Assembly: GCA_021811205.1 (NCBI GenBank) | Contig: JAJZPK010000064.1 | Span: forward strand, 1-12,079 | DNA: 12,079 nt | Reading direction: 5' to 3' | Source: Pseudomonadota bacterium | GTDB lineage: Bacteria > Pseudomonadota > Gammaproteobacteria > Burkholderiales > JABEVD01 | In this document: piece by piece, positions 1-10,570 of the stretch | Layout of the letters: each line of letters starts with the position of its first letter | Numbering within the stretch: position 1 is the stretch's first letter | Notes under the pieces: generated by a model | What the model was told of the DNA's origin: nothing | The model's database searches: none | The model's input: only the letters and a program-made list of their open reading frames with translations | Made by a program: the position numbers and the translations under genes

Positions 1-37
1 CAATGAGGGAAAGCAGGATCAGGAGAAGGATGCGCAT
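1..37 (-). CDS. ftsB: FtsB, cell division protein (N-terminal fragment, cut by window edge)
   Basis: Only the first 12 codons are present (MRILLLILLSLI). They form the start of a hydrophobic segment, as expected for FtsB, a small bitopic inner-membrane protein that joins FtsQ and FtsL in the divisome. The ATG follows the enolase stop codon with no gap (TAGATG), so translation is probably coupled to eno, and I see no clear Shine-Dalgarno site of its own. The call rests on the leucine-rich start typical of FtsB and on the well-known eno-ftsB order in beta- and gammaproteobacteria. The rest of the gene lies outside the window, so the coiled coil that would confirm it cannot be seen. Confidence 0.75.
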   Translation of the reverse strand, partial: MRILLLILLSLI

Positions 38-3868
<3,831 letters not shown>

Positions 3869-4726
3869 CTACTTGATTCTGGCTGCATCGATTTGACTGC
3901 AAAGCAGCCTGGCGCCTTCGATTATCCTGGGACTTGGTCTGCTGATGAAATCGCTCGGGATGTGAAACAAATGGCCTTCCCTGGCTGCCGTAATGTCCCA
4001 TTTCTTCCATTCGTTCAGCCAGCTCTCTGGGCCGCTTGATACGATGGCCTGCGGATCAGCAACGATGACGGATTCGGTGCTTACCGTCGGCGTCAGCATG
4101 GGGAGTTTCCCGAACACATTGGTCGCACCGCAAAGATGCAGCACTTCGGAAATGATGTGCGAATCGTTGACCGTCATCAACGGGCTCGGCCAGACTTCGT
4201 AAAACACAGAAACGACCTTCTTTTTCGAATACTGGCTTCTCAAGGCTGCAACACTGCTTCCAAACGCTGTTGCCGCCTGCAAGGCTTGTTCCGGGCTTCC
4301 GGCAAGCACCCCAAGCCTTTTTATGTCTACGTCGATATCCGCCAAGCGCCTGGGTTCTGCATAGAAAACAGGCAGGCCTAGACTTTTGATCTTGTCGATC
4401 TGGCCTGAAGGATTGCCGCTCTTCCAGGCCACGACAAGATCGGGTTTGAGGCTTGCGATGCGCTCGACATCCAGGGCGCCTGCCCCACCCACTCTTGGAA
4501 TCTTAAGCGCCTCTTTTGGGTAGTCGCTGTAGTCGACAGCACCGACGATTTTGCTGCCTGCTCCTGCCGCATAAAGCATCTCGGTAATGCTGGGTGCCAG
4601 GCTGACGATGCGTTTTGCCGGTCGATCCAAAGAAACAGATCGCCCAAGATCGTCCTGCACGAGGACTTGCCCTTGTGCCTCAAGCGGCACAAGGAGCAAA
4701 CACAGAACGAGAAGGAGACCATGCAT
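3869..4726 (-). CDS. btuF: BtuF, periplasmic cobalamin-binding protein of the B12 ABC importer
   Basis: BtuF captures vitamin B12 released into the periplasm and hands it to the BtuCD importer. The 285-residue protein begins with a signal peptide (hydrophobic core about residues 3-14, likely cleavage near AQG at 17-19). Family hallmarks are RIVSLAPSITEMLYAAG (39-55), VDYSDYP (64-70), ERIASLKPDLVVAW (88-101) followed by SGNPSGQID, and the C-terminal RPSPRIIEGARLLC (263-276). These correspond closely to E. coli BtuF (SDYP, ERI.ALKPDLV.AW..GN, ASPRII). It starts four bases after the btuB stop, so both are on one B12-controlled transcript. A haem- or siderophore-binding relative is possible in this superfamily, but the sequence likeness and the riboswitch argue for cobalamin. 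No btuC or btuD follows. Confidence 0.9.
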   Translation of the reverse strand: MHGLLLVLCLLLVPLEAQGQVLVQDDLGRSVSLDRPAKRIVSLAPSITEMLYAAGAGSKIVGAVDYSDYPKEALKIPRVGGAGALDVERIASLKPDLVVAWKSGNPSGQIDKIKSLGLPVFYAEPRRLADIDVDIKRLGVLAGSPEQALQAATAFGSSVAALRSQYSKKKVVSVFYEVWPSPLMTVNDSHIISEVLHLCGATNVFGKLPMLTPTVSTESVIVADPQAIVSSGPESWLNEWKKWDITAAREGHLFHIPSDFISRPSPRIIEGARLLCSQIDAARIK

Positions 4727-4730
4727 GGTT

Positions 4731-6572
4731 TCAGGGATGATAGCTTACGCTCACAAAAAACGTTCTTCCATAGGTGTTGTAAGGGTACACCAGCATGTAG
4801 TTCTGATTGAATAGATTGCTTATGCTTGCATTAGCATGCCAATGCTTTGTCCAGGCATAGTCGGCAGTCAGGTTGACCAGATTGTAGCTTTGAAGCGTAA
4901 CGGGAACGGCAGGGTAAACGATCGAATTCGTGGCGTCGCGCGAGCCGCTATGCTGCCACTGCCCTCCAAGCTGAAACTTTCCAATTTGCCGAGAAATGCC
5001 CAGACTAGAGTAAAATTTGGCCCTGAGCGGCAGCGTCTGGCCTGTCAGCGCATCCCTGGGATTCTGGGCTGTCAGCGATGCAGTGAAATCCGTATCGCCG
5101 AATTTGTCAGCATAGCTCAGCTCTTCCCCATCAATGCGCGCCTGATTGATGTTCACCATGGTGGTGCCAGCGCTGTTGGGTGAGATCAGATTGTCGATAT
5201 TGTTGTTGAAATAGACAAAATCAACTTTCTGCCCACCCCTGATATAGTGCAGGCCAGCTTCAGCATTGTGCGAGCGCTCGGGCTGCAAATTCGGATTCCC
5301 CTGGTAGCCATATTGCAGAGGCCAGTACAGATCATTGAAAGTGGGCGCCTTGAATGCGGTCGAATAATTGACCGTGGCGCGCCATGCGTGAGTGAAACGG
5401 TATCCGTACCCCATGAGCCAAGTATTGGCTGCACCGAAATCCGAATAGTCATCCTGCCTCACATTGGCTTGAATCTCTTGTGCGCCGTAGTCTGCATTGT
5501 AACCAGCAAAAAGGCTGTTCACGTTACGCTTCGTTTGGGTGAAAAACGTGGTGGATGAGACGCGCTGAACAAGCTTCTCCGCGCCGGCAACAAGTCTAGC
5601 ATGGCGATTCAGCGCAACCGTGTTCTGCCAGGAGGCCTGCTGATTTTCGGTCTGGAAGAGATCGCTCTGCGCACCGTTCAGGAAATCGCGTTCATTGTCC
5701 TTGCCATCGGCAAGCATCAGCCTGCTGCTCCAATTGCCAGTAATAGTATCCTCTTCGACAAGGGACAGCTTTTGAATGGATGAGACATTGTTGTAGACAT
5801 CTGACGTGGAAGCAGCGAAAGCGTTGGCGTAATTATTGTTGCCGCGGCTTTGATAACCCGAAAAGGTCAGCCTGTGATCCGCATTGAAACGGTGGCTCAG
5901 GTTTGTTGACAGCGAAACGTTTGAATACCCATCGGCTGCCGGATTGGCGGCGGGCGCGAGGAGCGTATCGATTGCGGGAATCCCGTCGGTTGCGTATTTG
6001 GATGCCTGAATCTGGAACTGATTGCTTCCGATGACGCCTCCAAATCCGGACGAAAGCCGCTTGGAATTGTAAGATCCGTATCCCGTACTGAAATTGAAAT
6101 TCGGTTTGCCTGCACCCTTTTTGGTGAATATCTGGATCACCCCTCCTATGGCCGATGAACCGTACAGGCTGCTGGCATTGCCGCGCACCACTTCGATACG
6201 ATCAATTTGATCGAGCATCAATTGATCGACTTCAGCAGTTCCGGTCGTTGCAGAATCGATGCGTACTCCATCTAACAGAACAAGCACGTGATCAGAATTG
6301 GTGCCTCTCATGAATATGCTGCTTTGCTTGCCGATGCCGCCCGATTGGGTTATTTCAACCCCGGCGAGATTTCTGAGTACCGACAGCACATCAGGTGCGC
6401 CTGAAGACTGGATATCCTTCTGGCTGATAACCGATACATCTTCGAGACTCTGGTCAAGCGGTTCAGGAATTCTGGCCGCCGTTACGACGATTTCGTTGCC
6501 TTCATACAGAGGAAAATCGTCAGACCATGCCACTGCAGGAAACAGCGGCAAGAAAAGAAAAAGGCGCTTCAT
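4731..6572 (-). CDS. btuB: BtuB, TonB-dependent outer-membrane vitamin B12 receptor
   Basis: BtuB imports cobalamin across the outer membrane with energy from TonB-ExbBD. The 613-residue length is nearly that of E. coli BtuB. A signal peptide occupies about residues 1-17 (MKRLFLFLPLFPAVAWS). A TonB box, NEIVVTA (26-32), resembles the ETLVVTA-type box of BtuB proteins. The plug domain follows, with IFMRGTNSDHVLVLLDGVRID (86-106) and IEVVRGNASSLYGSSAIGG (126-144), then a beta-barrel of alternating aromatic strands to the end, including the GNPNLQPERSHNAEAG motif common to these receptors. The ATG at 6572 is chosen because GGAG lies six bases upstream and a signal peptide then starts the protein; a longer in-frame reading would extend into the riboswitch leader. 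Specificity for B12 is inferred mainly from the riboswitch and from btuF. Confidence 0.93.
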   Translation of the reverse strand: MKRLFLFLPLFPAVAWSDDFPLYEGNEIVVTAARIPEPLDQSLEDVSVISQKDIQSSGAPDVLSVLRNLAGVEITQSGGIGKQSSIFMRGTNSDHVLVLLDGVRIDSATTGTAEVDQLMLDQIDRIEVVRGNASSLYGSSAIGGVIQIFTKKGAGKPNFNFSTGYGSYNSKRLSSGFGGVIGSNQFQIQASKYATDGIPAIDTLLAPAANPAADGYSNVSLSTNLSHRFNADHRLTFSGYQSRGNNNYANAFAASTSDVYNNVSSIQKLSLVEEDTITGNWSSRLMLADGKDNERDFLNGAQSDLFQTENQQASWQNTVALNRHARLVAGAEKLVQRVSSTTFFTQTKRNVNSLFAGYNADYGAQEIQANVRQDDYSDFGAANTWLMGYGYRFTHAWRATVNYSTAFKAPTFNDLYWPLQYGYQGNPNLQPERSHNAEAGLHYIRGGQKVDFVYFNNNIDNLISPNSAGTTMVNINQARIDGEELSYADKFGDTDFTASLTAQNPRDALTGQTLPLRAKFYSSLGISRQIGKFQLGGQWQHSGSRDATNSIVYPAVPVTLQSYNLVNLTADYAWTKHWHANASISNLFNQNYMLVYPYNTYGRTFFVSVSYHP

Positions 6573-6586
6573 GTCGTTCTCCGAAA

Positions 6587-6606
6587 CGTACGCGACCCCG
6601 CGTACG
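6587..6606 (-). promoter_or_regulatory. Perfect 8-bp hairpin next to the btuB ribosome-binding site
   Basis: On the minus strand CGTACGCG (6606-6599) and CGCGTACG (6594-6587) form a perfect eight-base-pair stem around a GGGT loop. It ends four bases before the btuB GGAG (6582-6579). The loop and adjoining stem contain GCGGGG (6601-6596), which is complementary to CCCCGC (6786-6781) in the aptamer's conserved C-rich loop L5. In class I cobalamin riboswitches a G-rich loop (L13) kisses L5 when B12 binds, so this could be the regulatory stem that links binding to ribosome access. The hairpin is plain in the sequence; its role is inference. Confidence 0.6.
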
Positions 6607-6663
6607 AAGTTCAAAACGGAAGTGGCGGGACGAACAGAAGCAGCCTCAATGAAGCGACCGGTC

Positions 6664-6681
6664 TGCCGCATCCCCGCGACA
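6664..6681 (-). promoter_or_regulatory. Second G-rich hairpin, candidate P13/L13 after the aptamer
   Basis: Directly downstream of the aptamer's closing stem the minus strand can form a six-base-pair stem (TGTCGC with GCGGCA, one G-U pair) around the loop GGGGAT. It carries GCGGGG at 6677-6672, again complementary to the L5 stretch CCCCGC. Its place immediately after P1 is where the kissing hairpin P13 lies in well-studied class I cobalamin riboswitches, so by position it is the likelier L13 than the hairpin beside the Shine-Dalgarno site. Confidence 0.5.
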
Positions 6682-6689
6682 TCCTCTCA

Positions 6690-6843
6690 CGCTTCAGGCC
6701 GGTCTCCGGGCTCGAGAAAAAGCCGTCGCCTTCCCATGAAATCACAGTGGCTTATTGACGACTCACGCTCTCTTACAGTTGCGGGGGCAGCACAGGCATT
6801 TCACCTGTTTCCCGTTTAATCCCTCGCCTGTCCTGTTGAAAGC
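6690..6843 (-). promoter_or_regulatory. Cobalamin (adenosylcobalamin) riboswitch aptamer
   Basis: This untranslated leader binds a cobalamin and shuts off btuB-btuF when B12 is plentiful. On the minus strand the conserved elements appear in order: GATTAAACGGGAA (6823-6811), the short P4/P5 arm around GGTGAAA, the invariant CTGCCCCCGCAACTGTAA (6790-6773), the B12 box AGCCACTG (6753-6746), GGGAAGGCG (6734-6726) and GAGCCCGGAGACCGGCCTG (6713-6695). CAGGC (6830-6826) pairs with GCCTG (6699-6695), and CGCTT (6843-6839) with AAGCG (6694-6690), closing the aptamer. No terminator-like hairpin with a T-run lies between the aptamer and btuB, so control is probably at translation. The exact 5' and 3' limits are my reading of the pairing. 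Confidence 0.93.
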
Positions 6844-6873
6844 GACCGATGAGGGACACCTGAGGCGGTGGCA

Positions 6874-6882
6874 ATGATAGCA
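6874..6882 (-). promoter_or_regulatory. Probable extended -10 promoter for btuB-btuF
   Basis: The minus strand reads TGCTATCAT (6882-6874), an extended -10 (TGn followed by TATCAT, five of six matches to TATAAT). Transcription would begin near 6867, just before the riboswitch, where a promoter is required. There is no good -35; the expected place falls in the T-run of the upstream act terminator. Extended -10 promoters often lack one. The position is persuasive, the sequence moderate. Confidence 0.5.
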
Positions 6883-6893
6883 AATCGCCATGC

Positions 6894-6926
6894 AAAAAAA
6901 AACCCGTCACCTCGATGGTGACGGGT
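6894..6926 (-). terminator. Rho-independent terminator of the act operon
   Basis: On the minus strand ACCCGTCACC (6926-6917), a five-base loop ATCGA and GGTGACGGGT (6911-6902) make a perfect ten-base-pair stem, followed at once by a run of T residues to 6894. It starts 18 bases after the actF stop codon and so ends the ACIII transcript before the btuB promoter. In the other direction there is no T-run, so it works only for minus-strand transcription. Confidence 0.95.
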
Positions 6927-6944
6927 CATTCGATGGGAGCTCTG

Positions 6945-7952
6945 TCAGGCCTTGATCAAATCGCAACGCCTCATGGCCAGTCTGACGATGAAGAAAGCGA
7001 GTCCGAATATGATCGCTGTCACGCCGATGTCGAAAGCAGACGTCATGGGCATGTGGTTCGAGTTGGAAACGCCTGAAATCCAGGTGAAACGTTCGATCCA
7101 CGTTCCGATCATGATGCTCGCTGCAACAAGCAGCACCGATTTCGGGTTGTGCCGGTTATAGGGCAGTACAAGCATGATGAAAGGAAAGACGAATTTCATC
7201 GCGAAGAATGTCCAGAACAGCCCGCCGTAATTGCCGTACTGCATGTGGAATATTCTGCCCGTCTCTTCAGGAAGGTTGGCGTACCATATGATCAGATACT
7301 GTGCAAAGAAAGTGTAGATCCACAGGATCGTGAATCCAAGCATCATCTGGGCAAAGTAATTGTAGATATATTCACCTATCGGTTTGCTGAGAATGCCGGT
7401 CTTGTTGAGGAAATAGATCATTGTCACGGAAACCGACAGACACATGCCGAAATTGCTCACAAAGAAATAGATGGCATAGATCGAGCTTTCCCAATAAGGC
7501 TTCAGCGTCATCTCGAAATCCCATGCGAACATGGTGCTGATCAACACGTAGGCAAACGGGATGAGCAGTGCCACATTGCGGAATGCCGCCTTGGTATCCG
7601 GGTCCCTCTCGGAAATGCACTGAAGCCTGACGAATAAGCCGCCCAGTATCCCGATCACGATGAATGCAGCAATATCTCTGATCGAGAGGAAGGTCAGATT
7701 ATTCCAAAAAGGCTTCGGTTCCATTGATGTGACCCAGGGGAACGTCGTCTTCCCGCCCCACAGCAAGATCAGCAGGAGCACGAACGCCAGCGGATAAAGC
7801 GAAAAGAAGGACGAGGTGATGTACCGCACATCGAAACGCCATTTGGCGTTGACGAGGTGAAGCAGCGCAGCAAGGGTAATTCCCCCGAATGCCAAGTATG
7901 TGATTATCAGAAAATCAACAGTTAATACCGACCAGCTGGCATAAGAAACCAT
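6945..7952 (-). CDS. actF: ActF, NrfD-like integral membrane subunit of alternative complex III
   Basis: ActF is a polytopic inner-membrane subunit of ACIII, related to ActC and the NrfD/PsrC family, and sits beside ActC in the complex. The 335-residue protein has about nine to ten hydrophobic helices, roughly at 10-34, 45-65, 90-110, 126-145, 155-183, 198-224, 243-264, 271-290 and 306-325. It is shorter than the 400-residue size common for ActF, which I read as normal variation since both ends look natural. I chose the ATG at 7952; a TTG two codons earlier (7958) is possible, and AAAGGGGTGA upstream could serve either. The gene is last in the operon, 15 bases after actE and 18 before the terminator. 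Assignment rests on fold, hydrophobicity and gene order more than on sharp motifs. Confidence 0.85.
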   Translation of the reverse strand: MVSYASWSVLTVDFLIITYLAFGGITLAALLHLVNAKWRFDVRYITSSFFSLYPLAFVLLLILLWGGKTTFPWVTSMEPKPFWNNLTFLSIRDIAAFIVIGILGGLFVRLQCISERDPDTKAAFRNVALLIPFAYVLISTMFAWDFEMTLKPYWESSIYAIYFFVSNFGMCLSVSVTMIYFLNKTGILSKPIGEYIYNYFAQMMLGFTILWIYTFFAQYLIIWYANLPEETGRIFHMQYGNYGGLFWTFFAMKFVFPFIMLVLPYNRHNPKSVLLVAASIMIGTWIERFTWISGVSNSNHMPMTSAFDIGVTAIIFGLAFFIVRLAMRRCDLIKA

Positions 7953-7967
7953 AATCAATTCACCCCT

Positions 7968-8549
7968 TTATTGAATACCGCCTTTGTCCGTGTAGTCCAG
8001 GTTGCCTCTGTCAGAACTGTAATGGGTCTTGAGCCAGTTCTTGGAATACTGCAGCAAACCATGGCGAACAAAGTTGACGATGTCCCAACGTTCATTGGGA
8101 TACAGATCATTCGCGTAAGAAGGCATGATCGCCCCGCCGAACGTGATGTAGCCGAAAATGTGCCCTTCAGTGACCTCATGCTGAATTCTTTCGGAAGTCA
8201 AATCGAAAGGCTGAAGAACGAGCTTCATGCCGACCTTGCCGTCCCCCTTGCCCGAATAATTATGGCACGGCGTGCAAATGATCTCGAAAAGCTTCTGACC
8301 ATTGTGAATCGATTCAGGCGTTGCAGGTACGGGGTTCTTGGCTGCATCCGCTTCGTCCCGATCGGCAATTCTCATCGAGGTTTTCGTGCTAGGAATGGGG
8401 ACGGAATGCTCGGGGAAGGGACGTACTCCCATCGGCCCATGCTGAGGTTTGATACTGAGCTGATCCATCATGTCTGTAGACCATGGCCAAGCCATGGCCG
8501 CAGAAGGAACAGCGAGGGCCAGGGCGGCTATCCAATGCTTGATTGCCAT
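7968..8549 (-). CDS. actE: ActE, monohaem cytochrome c subunit of alternative complex III
   Basis: ActE is the small periplasmic cytochrome of ACIII that takes part in passing electrons from the complex to its acceptor. The 193-residue protein begins with a Sec signal peptide (about residues 1-20, likely cleavage after AMA), with no lipobox cysteine that I can see. Next come MMDQLSIKPQ (27-36), typical of ActE proteins, a single haem c site CTPCH (92-96) in a class I cytochrome fold, and a distal methionine ligand Met142 in AIMPSYA. PNERWDIVNFVRH (151-163) is the usual C-terminal helix. The ATG follows the actD stop directly (TAAATG), with GGGG a few bases upstream inside the actD end. Seen alone it could be any c-type cytochrome; the neighbours make it ActE. 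Confidence 0.93.
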   Translation of the reverse strand: MAIKHWIAALALAVPSAAMAWPWSTDMMDQLSIKPQHGPMGVRPFPEHSVPIPSTKTSMRIADRDEADAAKNPVPATPESIHNGQKLFEIICTPCHNYSGKGDGKVGMKLVLQPFDLTSERIQHEVTEGHIFGYITFGGAIMPSYANDLYPNERWDIVNFVRHGLLQYSKNWLKTHYSSDRGNLDYTDKGGIQ

Positions 8550-9074
8550 TTAATTCCCCTCTCCCAAAATTTCCAGCGGCTTATGCTTGCTGAACAGGTC
8601 CTTGATGGCCGGCATGATCGAGTCGTCAGCCTTGATCAGAATGCCGACCTGATCCTCGGAAACCCTTGCGTTGTAAAGCTTGTTTCTCCTCATCGGAAGC
8701 TTCGCGCTGATGAAAAAGCCGAGCGCAGTCAAGTACACGCCTCCCAGGATGAAAAACTCGTAGGTGAGGACAAAATTGGGGGGTAGCGGGATGACCGGCT
8801 TTCCGCCCTTCGGCTGCAGCAGGAATGTGGCCTGCGATGAGGCAACAAACAGGAAGCCCAGCAAGGGCACGCAGAGCGCGCCGAAGAAGGTGAATATCCT
8901 GACATACACCGGCCGTTTCCCGAGCAACTCCTCGATCTCGGGATGCTCGATTGGCGACTTGAGCGTCACGTCGTCAAGTTTGAATCCATCCAGGTTGGCC
9001 GCCTTGAGATCGACGATCGCAGCCGAAGCCTGATCAAAGTCAGAAAAGAGCGCCATCACGTGTGATTTGCTCAT
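8550..9074 (-). CDS. actD: ActD, DUF3341 membrane subunit of alternative complex III
   Basis: ActD is a small inner-membrane subunit whose two helices pack against the core of ACIII. The 174-residue protein has a cytosolic N-terminal part opening with HVMALFSDFDQASAAI, the DUF3341-type start, transmembrane helices at about 57-80 and 102-125, and a soluble C-terminal tail. The loop between helices contains the proline-rich KPVIPLPPNFVLTYEF (92-107), as in other ActD proteins. It carries no cofactor motif. The start overlaps the actC stop by four bases (ATGA) and its stop touches the actE start, showing tight translational coupling within the complex. Confidence 0.93.
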   Translation of the reverse strand: MSKSHVMALFSDFDQASAAIVDLKAANLDGFKLDDVTLKSPIEHPEIEELLGKRPVYVRIFTFFGALCVPLLGFLFVASSQATFLLQPKGGKPVIPLPPNFVLTYEFFILGGVYLTALGFFISAKLPMRRNKLYNARVSEDQVGILIKADDSIMPAIKDLFSKHKPLEILGEGN

Positions 9075-10522
9075 GATGCAACACCTCCATCGATTGCCAG
9101 ATTCTGGTTGTTGACAACCCCCTCTTCCGCAACCTTCGGGGTTTTGAATGAGCGGCGCTCATACAGCATTTCTTTCACCTCGTACATTGAAATGGATGGG
9201 AATATCTTGCAATACAGCATGAACAGCATGTTGAACCAGCCGAAGCTTCCGGCAACCATTCCCCATTGGACAAAACTTGGCCATTGATCATGATCCCAGG
9301 TCCATGGATAAATCCCATGTGCGAGCGTCGGGGAAATGATCATCCAGCGCTCGAGCCACATGCCGAAGTTCAGGAAGATGGACAGGAAAAGCATGGTCGG
9401 AATATTGGTTCTGACCTTCTTGAACGTCAGCGCAAACGGCAGCACTGAACCCAGGAAGTTCATCATCCACCACCATACCGCGTAATCGCCGGTTGCCCTG
9501 TAGATCAACGCCTGCTTCGCATACATGTCATTCCCGTACCAGGTCGACGCATATTCGATTAGGTTGAGATAGGTCCATACCATTGCCGCCGCAAAGGTGA
9601 GCTTTGCAAGCTTCTCGAGAATCGGCATGGTCATGTATTCTTCGAATCTGAACGTGTATCTCAGCACGATGAAGAGCGTGATGATCACGGCAAGACCGGA
9701 ATAAATCGCGCCTGCCACGAAATAGGGTGGGAACGATGTGATGTGGTATCCGGGCTGCTGCGATGCAGCAAAGTCGGTGGACACGATGGAGTGCACCGAA
9801 ACTGCGAGCGGCATCAGGAAACAGGCCAGGGTCAGGTAGGTCACTCGGAAGTTCGCCCATTGCCTGTCCGTACCCATCCAGCCAAGAGAAAGGAACAGGT
9901 AGAGCTTTTTGCGAAAGCCGACAGCGTTGTCACGACAGATCGCAAGATCCGGGATCATCCCGATATAGAGAAAAATCAGCGAAGAAGTGAGATAGGTGCC
10001 GATCGCAGTCGCATCCCAAACCAGCGGAGACTGGAAATTCGGCCATGTCCAGCGTTCGTTGGGATAGGCAACCACATAGTAGAACTGCCATATCCGTCCC
10101 AGATGAACGAGAACGAACAGCGCAGCAGTCATCAGCGTGAAAGTGGTCATCGCTTCCGAATACCGGTAGATCGGTTTCCGCCAATCTGCATGCATGATGT
10201 GCAACAGCGCGGAAAGAAGCGTACCCGAGTGGCCCATGCCGATCCACCAGATGAAGGTTGCAATATACAGACCCCATACTTGGGGATTGTCCAGATTCGC
10301 GACCCCCATGCCTGTCTGGTATTGATAGACTTCGCAGGACACCCCGACCATGAAAAGCGCGAACGATGCGATGAAAATCACCCAGAAGATTGGCCTTGGA
10401 CGTTCCAGGCTTCGCAGGATGTCCTTGTTGATCTTCGCCCATTCGATATCCGCATTGATATCGAGCTGTTTCGGCACGAATTTTTTTTCTACCGCAACTT
10501 CTGTTTCGTAAGTATTGACCAT
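9071..10522 (-). CDS. actC: ActC, NrfD-like quinol-oxidising membrane subunit of alternative complex III
   Basis: ActC is the main membrane subunit of ACIII: it holds the quinol site and passes electrons to the nearby iron-sulfur subunit. The 483-residue protein has an N-terminal amphipathic stretch and about ten helices, near 44-64, 85-108, 126-146, 172-192, 228-246, 268-291, 308-328, 346-366, 376-395 and 420-440. Conserved-looking membrane segments include WIGMGHSGTLLSALL (93-107), His140 in LVHLGRIWQF, Asp170 in PLVWDATA, and SVHSIVSTDFA (242-252). His140 and Asp170 have the 30-residue spacing I recall for the quinol-site pair reported in ACIII, but this is not aligned. The start has AAGGAA eight bases upstream. 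It lies 48 bases after actB2 and overlaps actD. Length and gene order distinguish it from polysulfide-reductase-type NrfD proteins. Confidence 0.94.
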   Translation of the reverse strand: MVNTYETEVAVEKKFVPKQLDINADIEWAKINKDILRSLERPRPIFWVIFIASFALFMVGVSCEVYQYQTGMGVANLDNPQVWGLYIATFIWWIGMGHSGTLLSALLHIMHADWRKPIYRYSEAMTTFTLMTAALFVLVHLGRIWQFYYVVAYPNERWTWPNFQSPLVWDATAIGTYLTSSLIFLYIGMIPDLAICRDNAVGFRKKLYLFLSLGWMGTDRQWANFRVTYLTLACFLMPLAVSVHSIVSTDFAASQQPGYHITSFPPYFVAGAIYSGLAVIITLFIVLRYTFRFEEYMTMPILEKLAKLTFAAAMVWTYLNLIEYASTWYGNDMYAKQALIYRATGDYAVWWWMMNFLGSVLPFALTFKKVRTNIPTMLFLSIFLNFGMWLERWMIISPTLAHGIYPWTWDHDQWPSFVQWGMVAGSFGWFNMLFMLYCKIFPSISMYEVKEMLYERRSFKTPKVAEEGVVNNQNLAIDGGVAS

Positions 10523-10570
10523 TACAAAATTCCTTGAATTAGAAACATTATCTGTCTTAGTGTGTCAGTC

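Larger units (their letters stand above)
6652..6848 (-). repeat. Nine-base direct repeat flanking the cobalamin aptamer (copies at 6840-6848 and 6652-6660)
   Basis: CGGTCGCTT occurs on the minus strand at 6848-6840, where its end forms the 5' strand of the aptamer's closing stem, and again at 6660-6652, downstream of the aptamer. The second copy, continued as CGCTTCA (6656-6650), is perfectly complementary over seven bases to TGAAGCG (6696-6690), the 3' strand of the closing stem. The two copies can thus compete for the same partner, the layout of a riboswitch expression platform. The repeat is seen directly; its use is inferred. Confidence 0.5.

Noticed and set aside
6200..6232. Near-repeat with two copies of TTGATCGA-like sequence in btuB
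   Set aside because: It encodes VDQLMLDQIDRIEVV, a normal part of the receptor's plug domain; the similarity arises from repeated Asp-Gln codons.
6298..6819. Plus-strand open frame crossing the riboswitch and the start of btuB (173 codons)
   Set aside because: It is antisense to a conserved RNA element and to the btuB signal peptide and plug; the product is low-complexity and unlike any protein I know.
7971..8786. Plus-strand open frame opposite actE and actD (271 codons)
   Set aside because: It spans two well-supported genes on the other strand and resembles no family; the frame is open as a by-product of their composition.
9743..10537. Long open frame on the plus strand opposite actC (264 codons)
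   Set aside because: It mirrors the codon pattern of actC, gives a polar, arginine- and histidine-rich sequence with no recognisable domain, and has no supporting ribosome-binding site. The minus-strand gene is an unmistakable membrane protein.
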